The notes below the pieces were generated by a model, which had not been told where the DNA came from, did not search any database, and saw nothing but the letters and a program-made list of their open reading frames with translations. A DNA stretch of 64,000 nucleotides. Source: Gemmatimonas sp. (GTDB taxonomy: Bacteria > Gemmatimonadota > Gemmatimonadetes > Gemmatimonadales > Gemmatimonadaceae). Location: assembly GCA_023910675.1 (NCBI GenBank), contig JAAVWC010000012.1, forward strand, positions 62,001 through 126,000. The letters run 5' to 3'. Shown here piece by piece: positions 46,326 through 55,061 of the stretch. The translations under genes and the position numbers were made by a program. Each line of letters begins with the position of its first letter. The stretch's first letter is position 1.

Positions 46326-47509
46326 GGAATCTCTGATTAAGTAGTGCGCCGCGGAGGGAAAATCGCAATATTGGCGCGCGCGATTTTCCCTTCTGTCGGA
46401 GCTACCGGATGACCGAGCAGCGCACGTTTGCGGATGCGATCCTCTCGAACAAGCGACGGACGACCCGCCGCGAGCAGTTCCTCACCGAGATGGACCAGGT
46501 GATTCCGTGGGCGACGCTCGAGGCGCTGGTCGAGCCGCACTATCCGAAAGCGGGACGTGGCCGACGCCCCCTGCCGATGGCGACCATGCTCCGGATTTAC
46601 TTTCTCCAGCAGTGGTTCAATCTGTCGGATCCGCAGGCGGAAGACATGCTCTACGACTCGGAGTCGATGCGCCGCTTCGCCCGTATCGATCTGCTGCACG
46701 ACACGGTGCCCGACGAGACCACGATCTGCAAATTCCGCCACCTGCTGGAGGCGCATCAGCTCACCGCGCGGATGTTCGACGCGGTGAAGGCGCTGCTTGA
46801 GGGGCGGAAGCTCTTGCTGAAGGCCGGTACCATCGTCGATGCCACCATCATTGGCGCGCCCAGCTCGACGAAGCATGCCACGAAGACCCGCGATCCCGAG
46901 ATGCGGCAGACGAAGAAGGGCAACCAGTGGTACTTCGGCATGAAGGTGCACGTGGGCACCGACCGGCGCGGCGTGATCCACACGATCACCACGACCGACG
47001 CGGCCACGGCCGATATCACCCAGTTACCCCACTTGCTCCACGGCCAGGAGACGACGCTGCACGGCGACAAGGCGTACTACAAAGCCGAAGACAAACTGCA
47101 GTGGGAGCTCAGCGGCGGCCGGTACCTCGTCAACAAGAGCGGCAAGCGGACCGACTACTGGGATGCGATCAATCGCACCCGGTCGCGCGTGCGCGCCATG
47201 GTCGAGCATCCGTTTCACACCATCAAGCGGCTGTGGGGCTTTACGACGGTGCGCTACCGGGGGCTCGCCAAGAACAAGGCGCGCGTGTACGCCCTCTGTA
47301 CCCTCGCCAACCTCTTCCGGCTGCGGCACCGACTACGGCCGCAGGGCACGTAGTGTCGGCGCGCGCGCCGACATCGGCCGAAAAAGGCCGATGTCGACCC
47401 GTGAATGGGGCGCGACGAGCCGTGCACGCGGTCAGTCGAGCGCCTGTCGGCGCCCGCTGACGCTGAGTTTATCCACACTGCCCGCGATTCCTACCTGTTC
47501 AGACTTTCC
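46326..47509 (+). mobile_element. IS5-family element, copy B, TTAG target
   Basis: 1,184 bp. The ends are GGAATCTCTGA on the left and, read inward, GGAAAGTCTGA on the right. TTAG is duplicated at 46322-46325 and 47510-47513. It is a different IS5-group element from copy A, yet it used the same four-base target in the same gene 328 bp further along. Confidence 0.93.
46409..47353 (+). CDS. IS5-family transposase (IS5 subgroup)
   Basis: A 314-residue DDE transposase: PLPMATMLRIYFLQQWFNLSD, PDETTICKFRHLLE, GTIVDATIIGAPSSTK for the first Asp, TTLHGDKAYYKAED for the second and RVRAMVEHPFHTIKR for the Glu. Complete. The strand is that of the disrupted propeller gene. Confidence 0.93.
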   Translation: MTEQRTFADAILSNKRRTTRREQFLTEMDQVIPWATLEALVEPHYPKAGRGRRPLPMATMLRIYFLQQWFNLSDPQAEDMLYDSESMRRFARIDLLHDTVPDETTICKFRHLLEAHQLTARMFDAVKALLEGRKLLLKAGTIVDATIIGAPSSTKHATKTRDPEMRQTKKGNQWYFGMKVHVGTDRRGVIHTITTTDAATADITQLPHLLHGQETTLHGDKAYYKAEDKLQWELSGGRYLVNKSGKRTDYWDAINRTRSRVRAMVEHPFHTIKRLWGFTTVRYRGLAKNKARVYALCTLANLFRLRHRLRPQGT

Positions 47510-48147
47510 TTAGGGGGGCCAGCATCGAGATGGGAAAGAATGCCTCTATAGTTGAAGTCCGAACACCCACGGGAAAACCGAGTGTGTTTGGCCCGTTGCC
47601 CGAAATGATTCAACGATTTCCAATTCTTGGCGGACCTTTCGGCACAGTCGTTCACGACGATCGCCTAGACCGCATTGCAGCAATGTTCGAAGTCAGCGAC
47701 TACGTATACGTTTGGCGACGTAACAGCGAGCGCTCAGACAGCATTTTGGTGAAGAAGGTCAGGCGTCGAGGCACACGTCAGGATCTTCTACAGGCTGCGG
47801 GGCGTGACACCTCCAAAGGGATCGACGCGCTTTACAAATCATCCATGCCCGTTGCCATCGGATGGCTTACGGACAGCTCAATTGCCGTCGTGCACAGCGA
47901 CGTTGAGTACAGGGGACAGCTTTTCGAGGGCCAGTTCTTCCTCAGTATCGTGAATACTCGCACGCGTCTTTCGTGCGCCGATCTTCAGCTTAGTGTTCCC
48001 CGTGATCCATTTCCCCGCTTCGCGTTTCATGGGGAGACTCTCTATGCTTTGGTTCAGCATGTGCCTGAGGACGGTGATGCCCTAGCGTACGTTGTGAGAT
48101 TTCCAATGCCCTCAACGTGCGCCGCCCGCCAGCGCTAGGAGACAGGA

Positions 48148-48660
48148 ATGTCCACTCGTTGGTTGAACGTCTTGGTGTTTATAGGATCATTGTTCGTCAC
48201 CGCAGTGGCCGTCCGGTCTTTCGGACCGGTGGATGCATTGGATCGGCGCACAACGAATGGTTCCCCGGTCAGTGACCTAGGTGGGATCTCGGATTCTGTG
48301 CTGATTCTCATTTATGATCCAGCAGATGTGTTCGCTTGTTCGTCGGCGATCCAGCAGTGGCAGGCGATCGAGAGATCGCGTTCGCTGAAAGTCCGCCTCG
48401 TCCACAGTCGAATTCCTACTCAAGTAGAGGCCCGCCAGCTTCGGGTTTCCCGAATTGTTCCTAGTGCGACGCTTCGACCGAGGCTCTTCGGAAATTCGGC
48501 CCCCTCCGCGGAGTACCTCATGATCCGGGGCCGCCTAGTCGGGACGACCAGAACACCAGCGATCGGGATCCGTTCACCACTTTTTCCTTTGACGCAGGAG
48601 AACGGCGTGCCGAAGCGTCACGTCAGCGCAGATCAACCGTCACAGACCGAGGCGCCGTGA
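48148..48660 (+). CDS. Membrane-anchored protein of unknown function in the peptide-propeller set
   Basis: A 170-residue protein with one N-terminal membrane segment (LNVLVFIGSLFVTAVAV). The outer part starts DSVLILIYDPADVFACSSAIQQW, which has the look of a thioredoxin-like or peroxiredoxin-like strand followed by a Cys and a helix, but has only a single Cys and no CxxC. An AGGAGA box precedes the start, overlapping the stop of the propeller gene. The next gene starts in its stop codon. Function unknown. Confidence 0.6.
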   Translation: MSTRWLNVLVFIGSLFVTAVAVRSFGPVDALDRRTTNGSPVSDLGGISDSVLILIYDPADVFACSSAIQQWQAIERSRSLKVRLVHSRIPTQVEARQLRVSRIVPSATLRPRLFGNSAPSAEYLMIRGRLVGTTRTPAIGIRSPLFPLTQENGVPKRHVSADQPSQTEAP

Positions 48661-49403
48661 TGCGGAGGTCGGATCACCAGTTGGCAGCGGCTATGGCTGG
48701 CTCCACGATACCGCGTAAATCAGCTCTGATTGTGCTCCTTTTCTGCGTGATCGAGATTGCCGGCTGCTCGCCCCGAGATAGCTATGTGGACGACTACGTG
48801 ATCGAGACTGCGTCGCAACCCAGTGGGCCAGTTGGTATCGCTTTTGTAGATAGCACTTTTGACCAAGTTCAAAACGAACATTCTACGGAGACATTGCCCC
48901 AATCAGCCTTGCATCGGTTTTCAGCAGTCACCATGGACTCCACGGTCGAGCTCAGCATAACTGATACCGTCAGCAGGCTATACTCTTCAGACCGCTCAAC
49001 CGGCCAGCGCGACAGCATTTCGCTTCCGATCATTCGAAGGTGGTCCCTACGCGGACGCGGTGGTCGCGTTGACACGTTGCCGAGTAGACCGATTTTTCTC
49101 GGAGTCCTCCACGACTCCCTGGCATTGGTGGTGCACGAAAGTTCGCGAAATTCGCCGCAGCGGAGCTCTCGCGCGTTCTTCGCCTCTTTGATCAATTATC
49201 TCGGTTTTCAGGTTTGTCTGGATCTGCCGCTCCCTGAAGTCCGCGACCGGTGGTTTCGCCTGAGGATTTCTGGCGATACGCTATTCGCCACCGAGCAGTC
49301 AAACATCGTTGGCCGCGCTGCCTCTTCCGATTCGAGGCGCGTTTGGCGCTGGCACCTTCGCCCCCGAAACTGCCCGTGGAACTTTGTCCAGAGAGATATG
49401 TGA
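48660..49403 (+). CDS. Lipoprotein of unknown function in the peptide-propeller set
   Basis: A 247-residue protein. SALIVLLFCVIEIAGCSP is a lipoprotein signal with Cys in the IAGC lipobox. The mature part is beta-rich with alternating polar residues (DRWFRLRISGDTLFATEQ), possibly a partial propeller. The ATG overlaps the preceding stop (TGATG); a GTG three bases upstream is an alternative. It ends 24 bp before the right repeat copy of the SDR gene end. Confidence 0.6.
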   Translation: MRRSDHQLAAAMAGSTIPRKSALIVLLFCVIEIAGCSPRDSYVDDYVIETASQPSGPVGIAFVDSTFDQVQNEHSTETLPQSALHRFSAVTMDSTVELSITDTVSRLYSSDRSTGQRDSISLPIIRRWSLRGRGGRVDTLPSRPIFLGVLHDSLALVVHESSRNSPQRSSRAFFASLINYLGFQVCLDLPLPEVRDRWFRLRISGDTLFATEQSNIVGRAASSDSRRVWRWHLRPRNCPWNFVQRDM

Positions 49404-49426
49404 TGGGCACGGAGAACTGCGCGCCA

Positions 49427-49516
49427 CGCATTGTCGACCCGATCATCGATGGGATCAACACGGGTGAGCATGTGTGGGGGAAGGTCTTGAAGGATTACAA
49501 GACGACGGACTGGTAG
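49427..49516 (+). repeat. Direct repeat, right copy of the SDR gene 3' end
   Basis: The last 29 codons and stop of an SDR gene (IVDPIIDGINTGEHVWGK then VLKDYKTTDW) without the upstream gene. Compare 39440-39529. The copy has its own substitutions (Lys-Thr for Arg-Pro near the end), so it is not a fresh duplication. Confidence 0.85.
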
Positions 49517-49520
49517 TCGA

Positions 49521-50372
49521 CTACCACGTCAGCCCGCGCAGGTACGCAAAGTTCTCCTGCGCGCTCGCCAGTTCGTCGCCGCTTTCCTCCTGCTCGACAA
49601 AACACGGCTTCTTCTCCAGCTCCGGCACCGCCGCGAGAAACGCTTTGAGGTCGAACACGCCCTTGGCGAGCTCTGTATCTTTGGTACGATCGGCGATGAC
49701 GTTCTTGAGGTGAAAGCTCCAGCAGCGGTTGCGGTACTGCTGCAGGAACGCCAGCGGATCGCCGCCGCCCATGAGCATGTTCCCCACGTCGAGCTGAAAG
49801 CGCACGAGCTTGGGATCGGTCTCGGCAAGGAAGACATCCATGGGCTTCTGTCCCATGATGCGCTTCTCGTGATTGGGCTCGTTGTGCAACGCAATCCACA
49901 GCCCGAAGCGCCGCGCCACTTCACCGGCGCTGTTGAAGCGGTTCGCCCAGAGCTTTACCACCTCGATGCTCTTATTGGCTTCGGCCGGAAGACTCGGCGC
50001 CGTGAGATACGTCATCCCCAGCTCCTTCGCCTCGGCGCAGCGCTGCTCCCATTCGGTGAGAATGGTTTCGGGCGCCATGTGCGCCGACGGCGCCTTGAGG
50101 CCGGTGGCTTTGAGACTCGCCTTTACCTCTTTGATGGACTGCCCGAAGTTCTTGAAGCTCCAGAGCAGCTCCACGTCGGTGTAGCCGATCTTGGCGAGCG
50201 CTTCGAGGGTACGTTCGGGGCTTGCCTTCATGGCGTTCCGCACGGCGTACAGCTCGATGCCGATGCGGTCGAGCTTGCCGGCGGGCGGGAGCGCTAGATG
50301 GCGGCTGGCAAGCGCCACCGGCGAAAGCAGTCCGAGCCCGAGGGTGGGCAAAAAGTCTCTTCGGGAGATCAT
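49521..50372 (-). CDS. Tat-exported sugar phosphate isomerase/epimerase-like protein
   Basis: A 283-residue TIM-barrel protein of the AP-endonuclease-2 superfamily, starting with a twin-arginine signal MISRRDFLPTLGLGLL. Family features: IGIELYAVRNAM, ALAKIGYTDVELLW, GLWIALHNEPNHE with the metal-binding His, FQLDVGNMLMGGGDP and CWSFHLKNVIAD. In similar proteins the site epimerises or dehydrates sugars. Role and substrate unknown. It begins the intact chromosome to the right of the island. Confidence 0.87.
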   Translation of the reverse strand: MISRRDFLPTLGLGLLSPVALASRHLALPPAGKLDRIGIELYAVRNAMKASPERTLEALAKIGYTDVELLWSFKNFGQSIKEVKASLKATGLKAPSAHMAPETILTEWEQRCAEAKELGMTYLTAPSLPAEANKSIEVVKLWANRFNSAGEVARRFGLWIALHNEPNHEKRIMGQKPMDVFLAETDPKLVRFQLDVGNMLMGGGDPLAFLQQYRNRCWSFHLKNVIADRTKDTELAKGVFDLKAFLAAVPELEKKPCFVEQEESGDELASAQENFAYLRGLTW

Positions 50373-50488
50373 GATAGGTTCACGGGGGCGAAACTTCGCA
50401 GAGCACGAACAACCTCGTGCGCGTCGCGGCTACCTACAGAAGTGAGCGCTTGGCGGTGGTCGCGTCAACCGTTGCGCGACCGTCTCAA

Positions 50489-51808
50489 TCAGGTCAGTTG
50501 AGACAGGCAGGCTGCCGCATGGCGACGGATAGGGAGCAATAACCGCGCGAACGCCGTGTTCGCTTTGGCGGAGCGACTCGCAGTCTGCTGCAGCTGTTCC
50601 ACTGCCCCCGGCAACGCGGTAGCCATCTCTGCCGCGCGCTCGACCAGCCGCGTGGGTGACGCTCCGACCTTCCGCGCGACGGCGCGCCAGTGGGCTCCGG
50701 TGATGCGGTCGCACGCTGTTTCGCCGTGCACGGCCATGGCCAGCCGCAGCCCCCGCGTGCGCATGGCGGGGTATGGCAGCGCCGAGATCACATCGTACAG
50801 CGGCGCCAGTCGCACCTGCCCCTCCGCACCCAACAGCAGCGCGAAGTTTTTGGCGTGTGCATCGGTGCCACCAATCAACCAGTTGAAGAGCTGCGCTTCG
50901 AGCAGGCGAAACACGTCTTCGTCAGGCGCATGTGAATGGCGCGACAAAAGAGCGGCAAGGTCGGTGAGACTCGGGCCGCCATCCGTTTCGTACTTCTGTG
51001 TGGGCATGATTGCGAGCGCCTGACAGCAGTCTTCCTGATGTACGCGACGCAGTACACCTCCAACGCGAACGCGGTCGTATCGCTCGACCACGATGGCGAC
51101 TTCCTTGCCGAATCTCTGCACGGTCGTGCTGCAGGCAGCCATTCCCACGGCCCGCGCGAGGTGCAGACAGGCATGCTCATTCCACGCCAGATCATCGAGT
51201 GGTAGCACCGGCGGTTTCAGAATGCGGTTGCTGGGCACTCGGCCACGCGGTACCCCCCACTTTCCGGCGTCGCTCTGATACAACGCCGTCTTGGGCTGAG
51301 CGCCTGCGAGGCTGAACTGTCCTTGCGTTTCGCTACTCCGACCCGCGGCGGGGTTCCGGCGCAACGCGCCGAGCAGTTTCCCGACCTGGCCGGTGGTAAG
51401 CCATTCGATGTGCGTGCGCTCATCGGCCTGCGTAGGGGCGCCACGCAGCGCATCGAGCGCATCCGGAGCCACCAACTGTACCGCACCGGCACAATCGCCA
51501 CCGACGGCCTCGAGCAGCCGCACGACATCGTGCCGCGGCACCCCGAACGCGCGTCCCCATTGCGCAGTGACTTCGGGATTGTCGGGGAGTAGCCCCCACA
51601 GCCACGCCGTCGTGGCACGGTGCCCGTGCTCGTCGGCAGCAAGTGGCATGGAGAGGGAGAGGGCGTGAGCTCCCGGAAGCGCTTGCCACGATGGCTCGTA
51701 GCGAAAGGTGAGCCGTCGGTTGGCCGCCGCGTAAACGTAGCCCGCCAGCTGGCCGTGCAGCACCACCGCGAGTCGCGGGACGGCCGATCGGGTGAGCCGC
51801 AGGCTCAT
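50489..51808 (-). CDS. hipA: HipA-family serine/threonine kinase toxin
   Basis: A 439-residue kinase of type II toxin-antitoxin systems; E. coli HipA phosphorylates GltX and induces persistence, and gltX is present in this window. Seen: SLAGAQPKTALY, the P-loop-like segment whose Ser is autophosphorylated in E. coli; NEHACLHLARAVGM; the catalytic loop GGTDAHAKNFALLL; and LAPLYDVISAL for the Mg-binding Asp. The ATG overlaps the hipB stop by 4 bp. The target in this organism is not known. Confidence 0.93.
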   Translation of the reverse strand: MSLRLTRSAVPRLAVVLHGQLAGYVYAAANRRLTFRYEPSWQALPGAHALSLSMPLAADEHGHRATTAWLWGLLPDNPEVTAQWGRAFGVPRHDVVRLLEAVGGDCAGAVQLVAPDALDALRGAPTQADERTHIEWLTTGQVGKLLGALRRNPAAGRSSETQGQFSLAGAQPKTALYQSDAGKWGVPRGRVPSNRILKPPVLPLDDLAWNEHACLHLARAVGMAACSTTVQRFGKEVAIVVERYDRVRVGGVLRRVHQEDCCQALAIMPTQKYETDGGPSLTDLAALLSRHSHAPDEDVFRLLEAQLFNWLIGGTDAHAKNFALLLGAEGQVRLAPLYDVISALPYPAMRTRGLRLAMAVHGETACDRITGAHWRAVARKVGASPTRLVERAAEMATALPGAVEQLQQTASRSAKANTAFARLLLPIRRHAAACLSQLT

Positions 51809-52173
51809 TTGCTGTTGCCCTTCGCGGTCAGAATAAGCTGATCGAGGCTGATCTGAGGTATGAGACTCGGGGCACCGGGGGGCACCGGGGAAGCCGACGT
51901 ATGCCGTGACGATCCGACGCGGACATCTTCTCCGCTCGCGGCGATCGCGAGCGAAAGCCCCACGGCCTGCACCGCCTTGAGCGCCAACCCGAGCTCGGCG
52001 CTGGGTTTCCCCTGTTCGAATTGCGCCACCCAGAAGCGACTCGCGCCAATGCGATCGCCGAGAGCGCTCTGTGAGAGCCCAGCCGCTAGGCGGGCCTGGC
52101 GGACGGCTTCACCCATGGCGGCGGCGGTGATCACTGTGAGCGGGCCGGTTTTGAGAGGGAGAGCCTCGAGCAT
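51805..52173 (-). CDS. hipB: HipB-like antitoxin, helix-turn-helix repressor
   Basis: A 122-residue protein with an XRE-type helix-turn-helix: VRQARLAAGLSQSALGDRIGASRFWVAQFEQGK, given here only as the span of residues 24-56, with key segment AGLSQSALGD. The C-terminus is a disordered, Pro/Ser-rich tail as in antitoxins. It neutralises HipA and represses the operon by binding a palindrome. The ACATAT-TGC-ATATGT operator candidate lies 52 bp upstream. An internal ATG 19 codons in is an alternative start. Confidence 0.88.
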   Translation of the reverse strand: MLEALPLKTGPLTVITAAAMGEAVRQARLAAGLSQSALGDRIGASRFWVAQFEQGKPSAELGLALKAVQAVGLSLAIAASGEDVRVGSSRHTSASPVPPGAPSLIPQISLDQLILTAKGNSK

Positions 52174-52224
52174 CTGGGTACGCCGGTGTGGGTCCGCCGC
52201 CAGTCCGATTGTTGACGCTCATAA

Positions 52225-52239
52225 ACATATTGCATATGT
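52225..52239. promoter_or_regulatory. Palindrome upstream of hipBA, candidate operator
   Basis: ACATAT and ATATGT flank TGC, a perfect 6-bp inverted repeat in an otherwise GC-rich region. It is 52 bp before hipB and 153 bp before the divergent S9 peptidase gene, so it could act on both. Confidence 0.55.
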
Positions 52240-52391
52240 GTACTATGATCAACATCCTAGGTCAGGACGTCCGACGCCTCCAAGCCGTCACGACGGCCCG
52301 TCGCAAGCCACGACGGATCCGCCTGCCGCGCAAACGCCACCCCTGCCCCGCGCGTATTCTCCCTGAACCCCGTCCACCGTCAGGAGTCTGC

Positions 52392-55046
52392 ATGTCCCGA
52401 GTGCCCGCCCTCTCCCTCTCGCTGCTGTTCGCGCTCCCCTTGGGGGCGCAACAGAACGGCACTGCGCCCGCCTCCTGGGACCCACAACAGATCCTGCGCA
52501 CCGAACGGTTCGTGAAGCCGCCCGAGAACATTGCACGCATGATCATGGCGCCACGCACCGACATCTCGTTCACGAATCAGAGCCCCGACGGGCGCTGGTT
52601 CCTGCGCACGCGCGGCGCCGATCGCGGTGACATCAAGGCGTACGGCGCGCCGCATATCTGGCTAGGCGGCTTGCAGGTGGACACGCGCGCCAATCGCGCG
52701 CGCAGTGTCACCACGAGCACGCGCACCGGGCTCACGCTCGTCGACCCGGTGAGTGGCACGGAGAAGCAGATCGGCATTCCCGCGGGCACCACCATGAGTG
52801 CCCCGGTGTGGTCGCCGCGCGGCACGCACATCGCCTTCATGGTGAACTATCCCACGGCGTCGTACGCATATGTGGCCGACGTGCTCACGGGGCGCATCAC
52901 GCGACTCTCGGAGCGACCGTTGCTGGCCACGATGGTGACCGATATCGACTTCACCGCCGATGGACGCCATGTCGTCGCGGTGCTCGTGCCGCAGAATCGT
53001 GGCCCGGCGCCTACGCACGGAGAGGGCGACATCGAAGACGGGCCGCAGGTTCGCTTGACCGAGTCGAAGGCAATTCCACAGCCAGTGCACTTCTCACTGC
53101 TGCAGGACCCGCATGACAAGGCCCTGCTCACGTACCACACGACGGGACAGGTGGCGCTTATCGACATTCGCTCACGAGCGGTGAAGGCCATCGGTGCGCC
53201 CACGATGGTGCGCGCCATCGATGCGTCGCACGACGGCAGTTATGTGCGCGTGACGCGCATGACGGAACCGTTCTCGTACCTCGTCCCGGTATCGAGCTTC
53301 GGCTCGGTGCAGGAGCTGTGGGACGCCACCGGCAAGGTGGTCGCCACGCTCAACACGCAGCCGCTGCGTGAAGGAGGCCGAGGTGATGACGCCGCGGCCG
53401 GACTCGCGCGCGCGGTGGCCGCGAACGACACGAGCCGTCGCGCGATGCAGTGGAACCCGATTGGTCCGGGGCTGCTCTTCCTGCAGAACATACCGGCTCC
53501 GGCGGCGGCAACGACGCCGCCGGCGGGTGGCGCGCGCAACGAAGGCGGGCCGGCGAATCGCCCGTCAGCCAATGCGCCCATCCAAGTCCGCGCGCCGCGA
53601 GGTCAGGTCGTGCTCTGGAAGGCGCCGTATGGCACGAACGACACCACGGTGCTCTATCGCGGCGGTCCGCAGCTGGCCAACGTGACCTTCAGCCTCGACA
53701 GCAGCACGATGTTCGTGAGTGACAGCGGCGCGGTCATTGCCGTGCGCGTGAACAACCCGGCCGAACGGTGGAATCTGGGGCGCAACGTGTCGCTGCCGGT
53801 GGCGGCAGGCGCGTTCGGTGGGGGCCTGGGCGGCGCACGCCCCAACAGCGACAGCACCGCCGGTCAGCTCGTGTCACGGCGCATTGCCGGCTCCTCGTAC
53901 GTCCTGCTCGGCAAGGACGGCAAAAGCGTCGCACTTACCGGTACCCGGGCACCGGGCGCCAAGTGGTATACGCAGGCACCGCGCCCGTGGCTCGATCGCA
54001 TGGACATCACGAGCAAGGCGCGCACGCGTCTCATGGATTCACCGGCCGACACGTTCGAGGAGTTCGTCGCCGCCGTCGACGGCGACCTGTCGCGCTTCAT
54101 CGTCACGCGTGAATCGCGCACCGTCATTACCGATGCGTGGCTGCGCACCGCCGGCAGCACCGACGCGAAGCAGCTCACGAAGAACGTGGACGTGGGCCCC
54201 GAAGTGAGTCAGGCCGTCTTCAAGCGCATTCAGGTGGTGCGGCCGCGCGACGGCAGCAAGTACTGGGTGGACGTGACCCTGCCGCGCGACTGGAAGCCTG
54301 GGCAGCGCGTGCCCGGCGTCATCTGGTTCTACCCGCGCGAGTACGCCACGCTCACGTCGTACGAAGAGTCACGCTACGGCACGAACATCAACGAGTTCCC
54401 CGCCGTGCCGTCGGCGCGCCCCGCCTCGAGCATGCAGCTATGGGTATCGCAGGGGTACGCGCTCATTCAGCCCGACATTCCCATCTATGGCGATGCCGGG
54501 CGCATGAACGACAACTACACGCGCGATCTCGAAGAGAATCTCGACGCCGTGCTCGATGCCGTGGTAGACAGCGGCTTCGTGGACCGTGACAAGATGGGCA
54601 TTGGCGGCCACAGCTACGGCGCCTTCAGCACCGTGAACGCCATGACCCTCATGCCCAACTTCAAGGCGGGCATCGCGGGCGACGGCATGTACAATCGCAC
54701 GCTCACGCCGTTCGGCTTCCAGAGCGAGCGTCGCAATTTCTTCCAGGCGAAAGACACGTATCTCGACATGTCGCCGTTCCTGCGCGCCGACAAGATCTCT
54801 GGGGCGCTGCTCATGTATCACGCGCTGGAAGATCAGAATCAGGGCACCGCACCCATCAGCTCCACGCGCATGTACGCCGCACTGCAAGGGCTCGGCAAGA
54901 ATGCCGCGCTGTACATGTACCCGTACGAAGATCACTCCGTCTCGACGTACACCAGCGACCTCGATTTATGGGCCCGGTGGGTGGCGTGGATGGACGTGCA
55001 TGTGAAGGGCGCGGGGAAGCCGGCGGCGAATGCGTTGGTGCCGTAG
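52392..55046 (+). CDS. Exported S9 family (prolyl oligopeptidase) peptidase
   Basis: An 884-residue secreted serine peptidase with a signal peptide (LSLSLLFALPLGAQQ). Residues 40-600 form a beta-propeller gating domain; the alpha/beta hydrolase domain follows with GIGGHSYGAFSTVNAM (nucleophile Ser near 739), the Asp near YHALEDQNQGT and the His in YEDHSVSTY. It removes short peptides from the N-terminus or cleaves oligopeptides outside the cell. The ATG at 52392 follows an AGGAG box; longer in-frame openings upstream lack a signal peptide. Confidence 0.93.
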   Translation: MSRVPALSLSLLFALPLGAQQNGTAPASWDPQQILRTERFVKPPENIARMIMAPRTDISFTNQSPDGRWFLRTRGADRGDIKAYGAPHIWLGGLQVDTRANRARSVTTSTRTGLTLVDPVSGTEKQIGIPAGTTMSAPVWSPRGTHIAFMVNYPTASYAYVADVLTGRITRLSERPLLATMVTDIDFTADGRHVVAVLVPQNRGPAPTHGEGDIEDGPQVRLTESKAIPQPVHFSLLQDPHDKALLTYHTTGQVALIDIRSRAVKAIGAPTMVRAIDASHDGSYVRVTRMTEPFSYLVPVSSFGSVQELWDATGKVVATLNTQPLREGGRGDDAAAGLARAVAANDTSRRAMQWNPIGPGLLFLQNIPAPAAATTPPAGGARNEGGPANRPSANAPIQVRAPRGQVVLWKAPYGTNDTTVLYRGGPQLANVTFSLDSSTMFVSDSGAVIAVRVNNPAERWNLGRNVSLPVAAGAFGGGLGGARPNSDSTAGQLVSRRIAGSSYVLLGKDGKSVALTGTRAPGAKWYTQAPRPWLDRMDITSKARTRLMDSPADTFEEFVAAVDGDLSRFIVTRESRTVITDAWLRTAGSTDAKQLTKNVDVGPEVSQAVFKRIQVVRPRDGSKYWVDVTLPRDWKPGQRVPGVIWFYPREYATLTSYEESRYGTNINEFPAVPSARPASSMQLWVSQGYALIQPDIPIYGDAGRMNDNYTRDLEENLDAVLDAVVDSGFVDRDKMGIGGHSYGAFSTVNAMTLMPNFKAGIAGDGMYNRTLTPFGFQSERRNFFQAKDTYLDMSPFLRADKISGALLMYHALEDQNQGTAPISSTRMYAALQGLGKNAALYMYPYEDHSVSTYTSDLDLWARWVAWMDVHVKGAGKPAANALVP

Positions 55047-55061
55047 GCACTCAAGGGTCGC

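Larger units (their letters stand above)
44510..48138 (+). pseudogene. 6-bladed beta-propeller (NHL-like) protein gene split by two IS5-family elements
   Basis: Three pieces, 44510-44645, 45998-46325 and 47514-48138, join in frame when each IS and one TTAG copy are removed, giving 362 residues. Piece one is a signal (FIWWILIACIVLQPIAPAVGGAQ). Piece two has a clear NHL blade: ARGSIFVADNGNKAVLAYS, HFVRQFGKRGSGPGELESA. Piece three has further blades (RFPILGGPFGTVVHDD, GWLTDSSIAVVHSDVEYRG) and Cys in SCADLQ and STCAARQR. Such proteins bind ligands or partners at the cell surface. Both insertions must be later than the gene's arrival. It is now broken in this genome; piece three alone has an open frame from an internal ATG at 47530 but no signal. 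Confidence 0.88.
39530..49426. mobile_element. Accessory island between two copies of the SDR gene 3' end
   Basis: About 9.9 kb inserted behind the SDR gene. It contains five insertion sequences (IS256 inside IS630, IS3, two IS5-family), a gene-poor left end and a native cargo of four small exported or membrane proteins. The cargo sequence is visibly AT-richer and uses codons unlike the flanking chromosome. No integrase was found, so how the island arrived is open: site-specific integration into a gene end, with later loss of the integrase, or recombination with another SDR locus. Confidence 0.7.

Noticed and set aside
39530-49426. Integrative element with its own integrase
   Set aside because: I found transposases only; no tyrosine or serine recombinase motif in any frame. 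The island call rests on the border repeat.
49250-49516. Short open frame ending in the SDR-like tail
   Set aside because: Its first part is the lipoprotein gene in another frame; only the last 90 bp are SDR sequence, so it is a repeat, not a gene.
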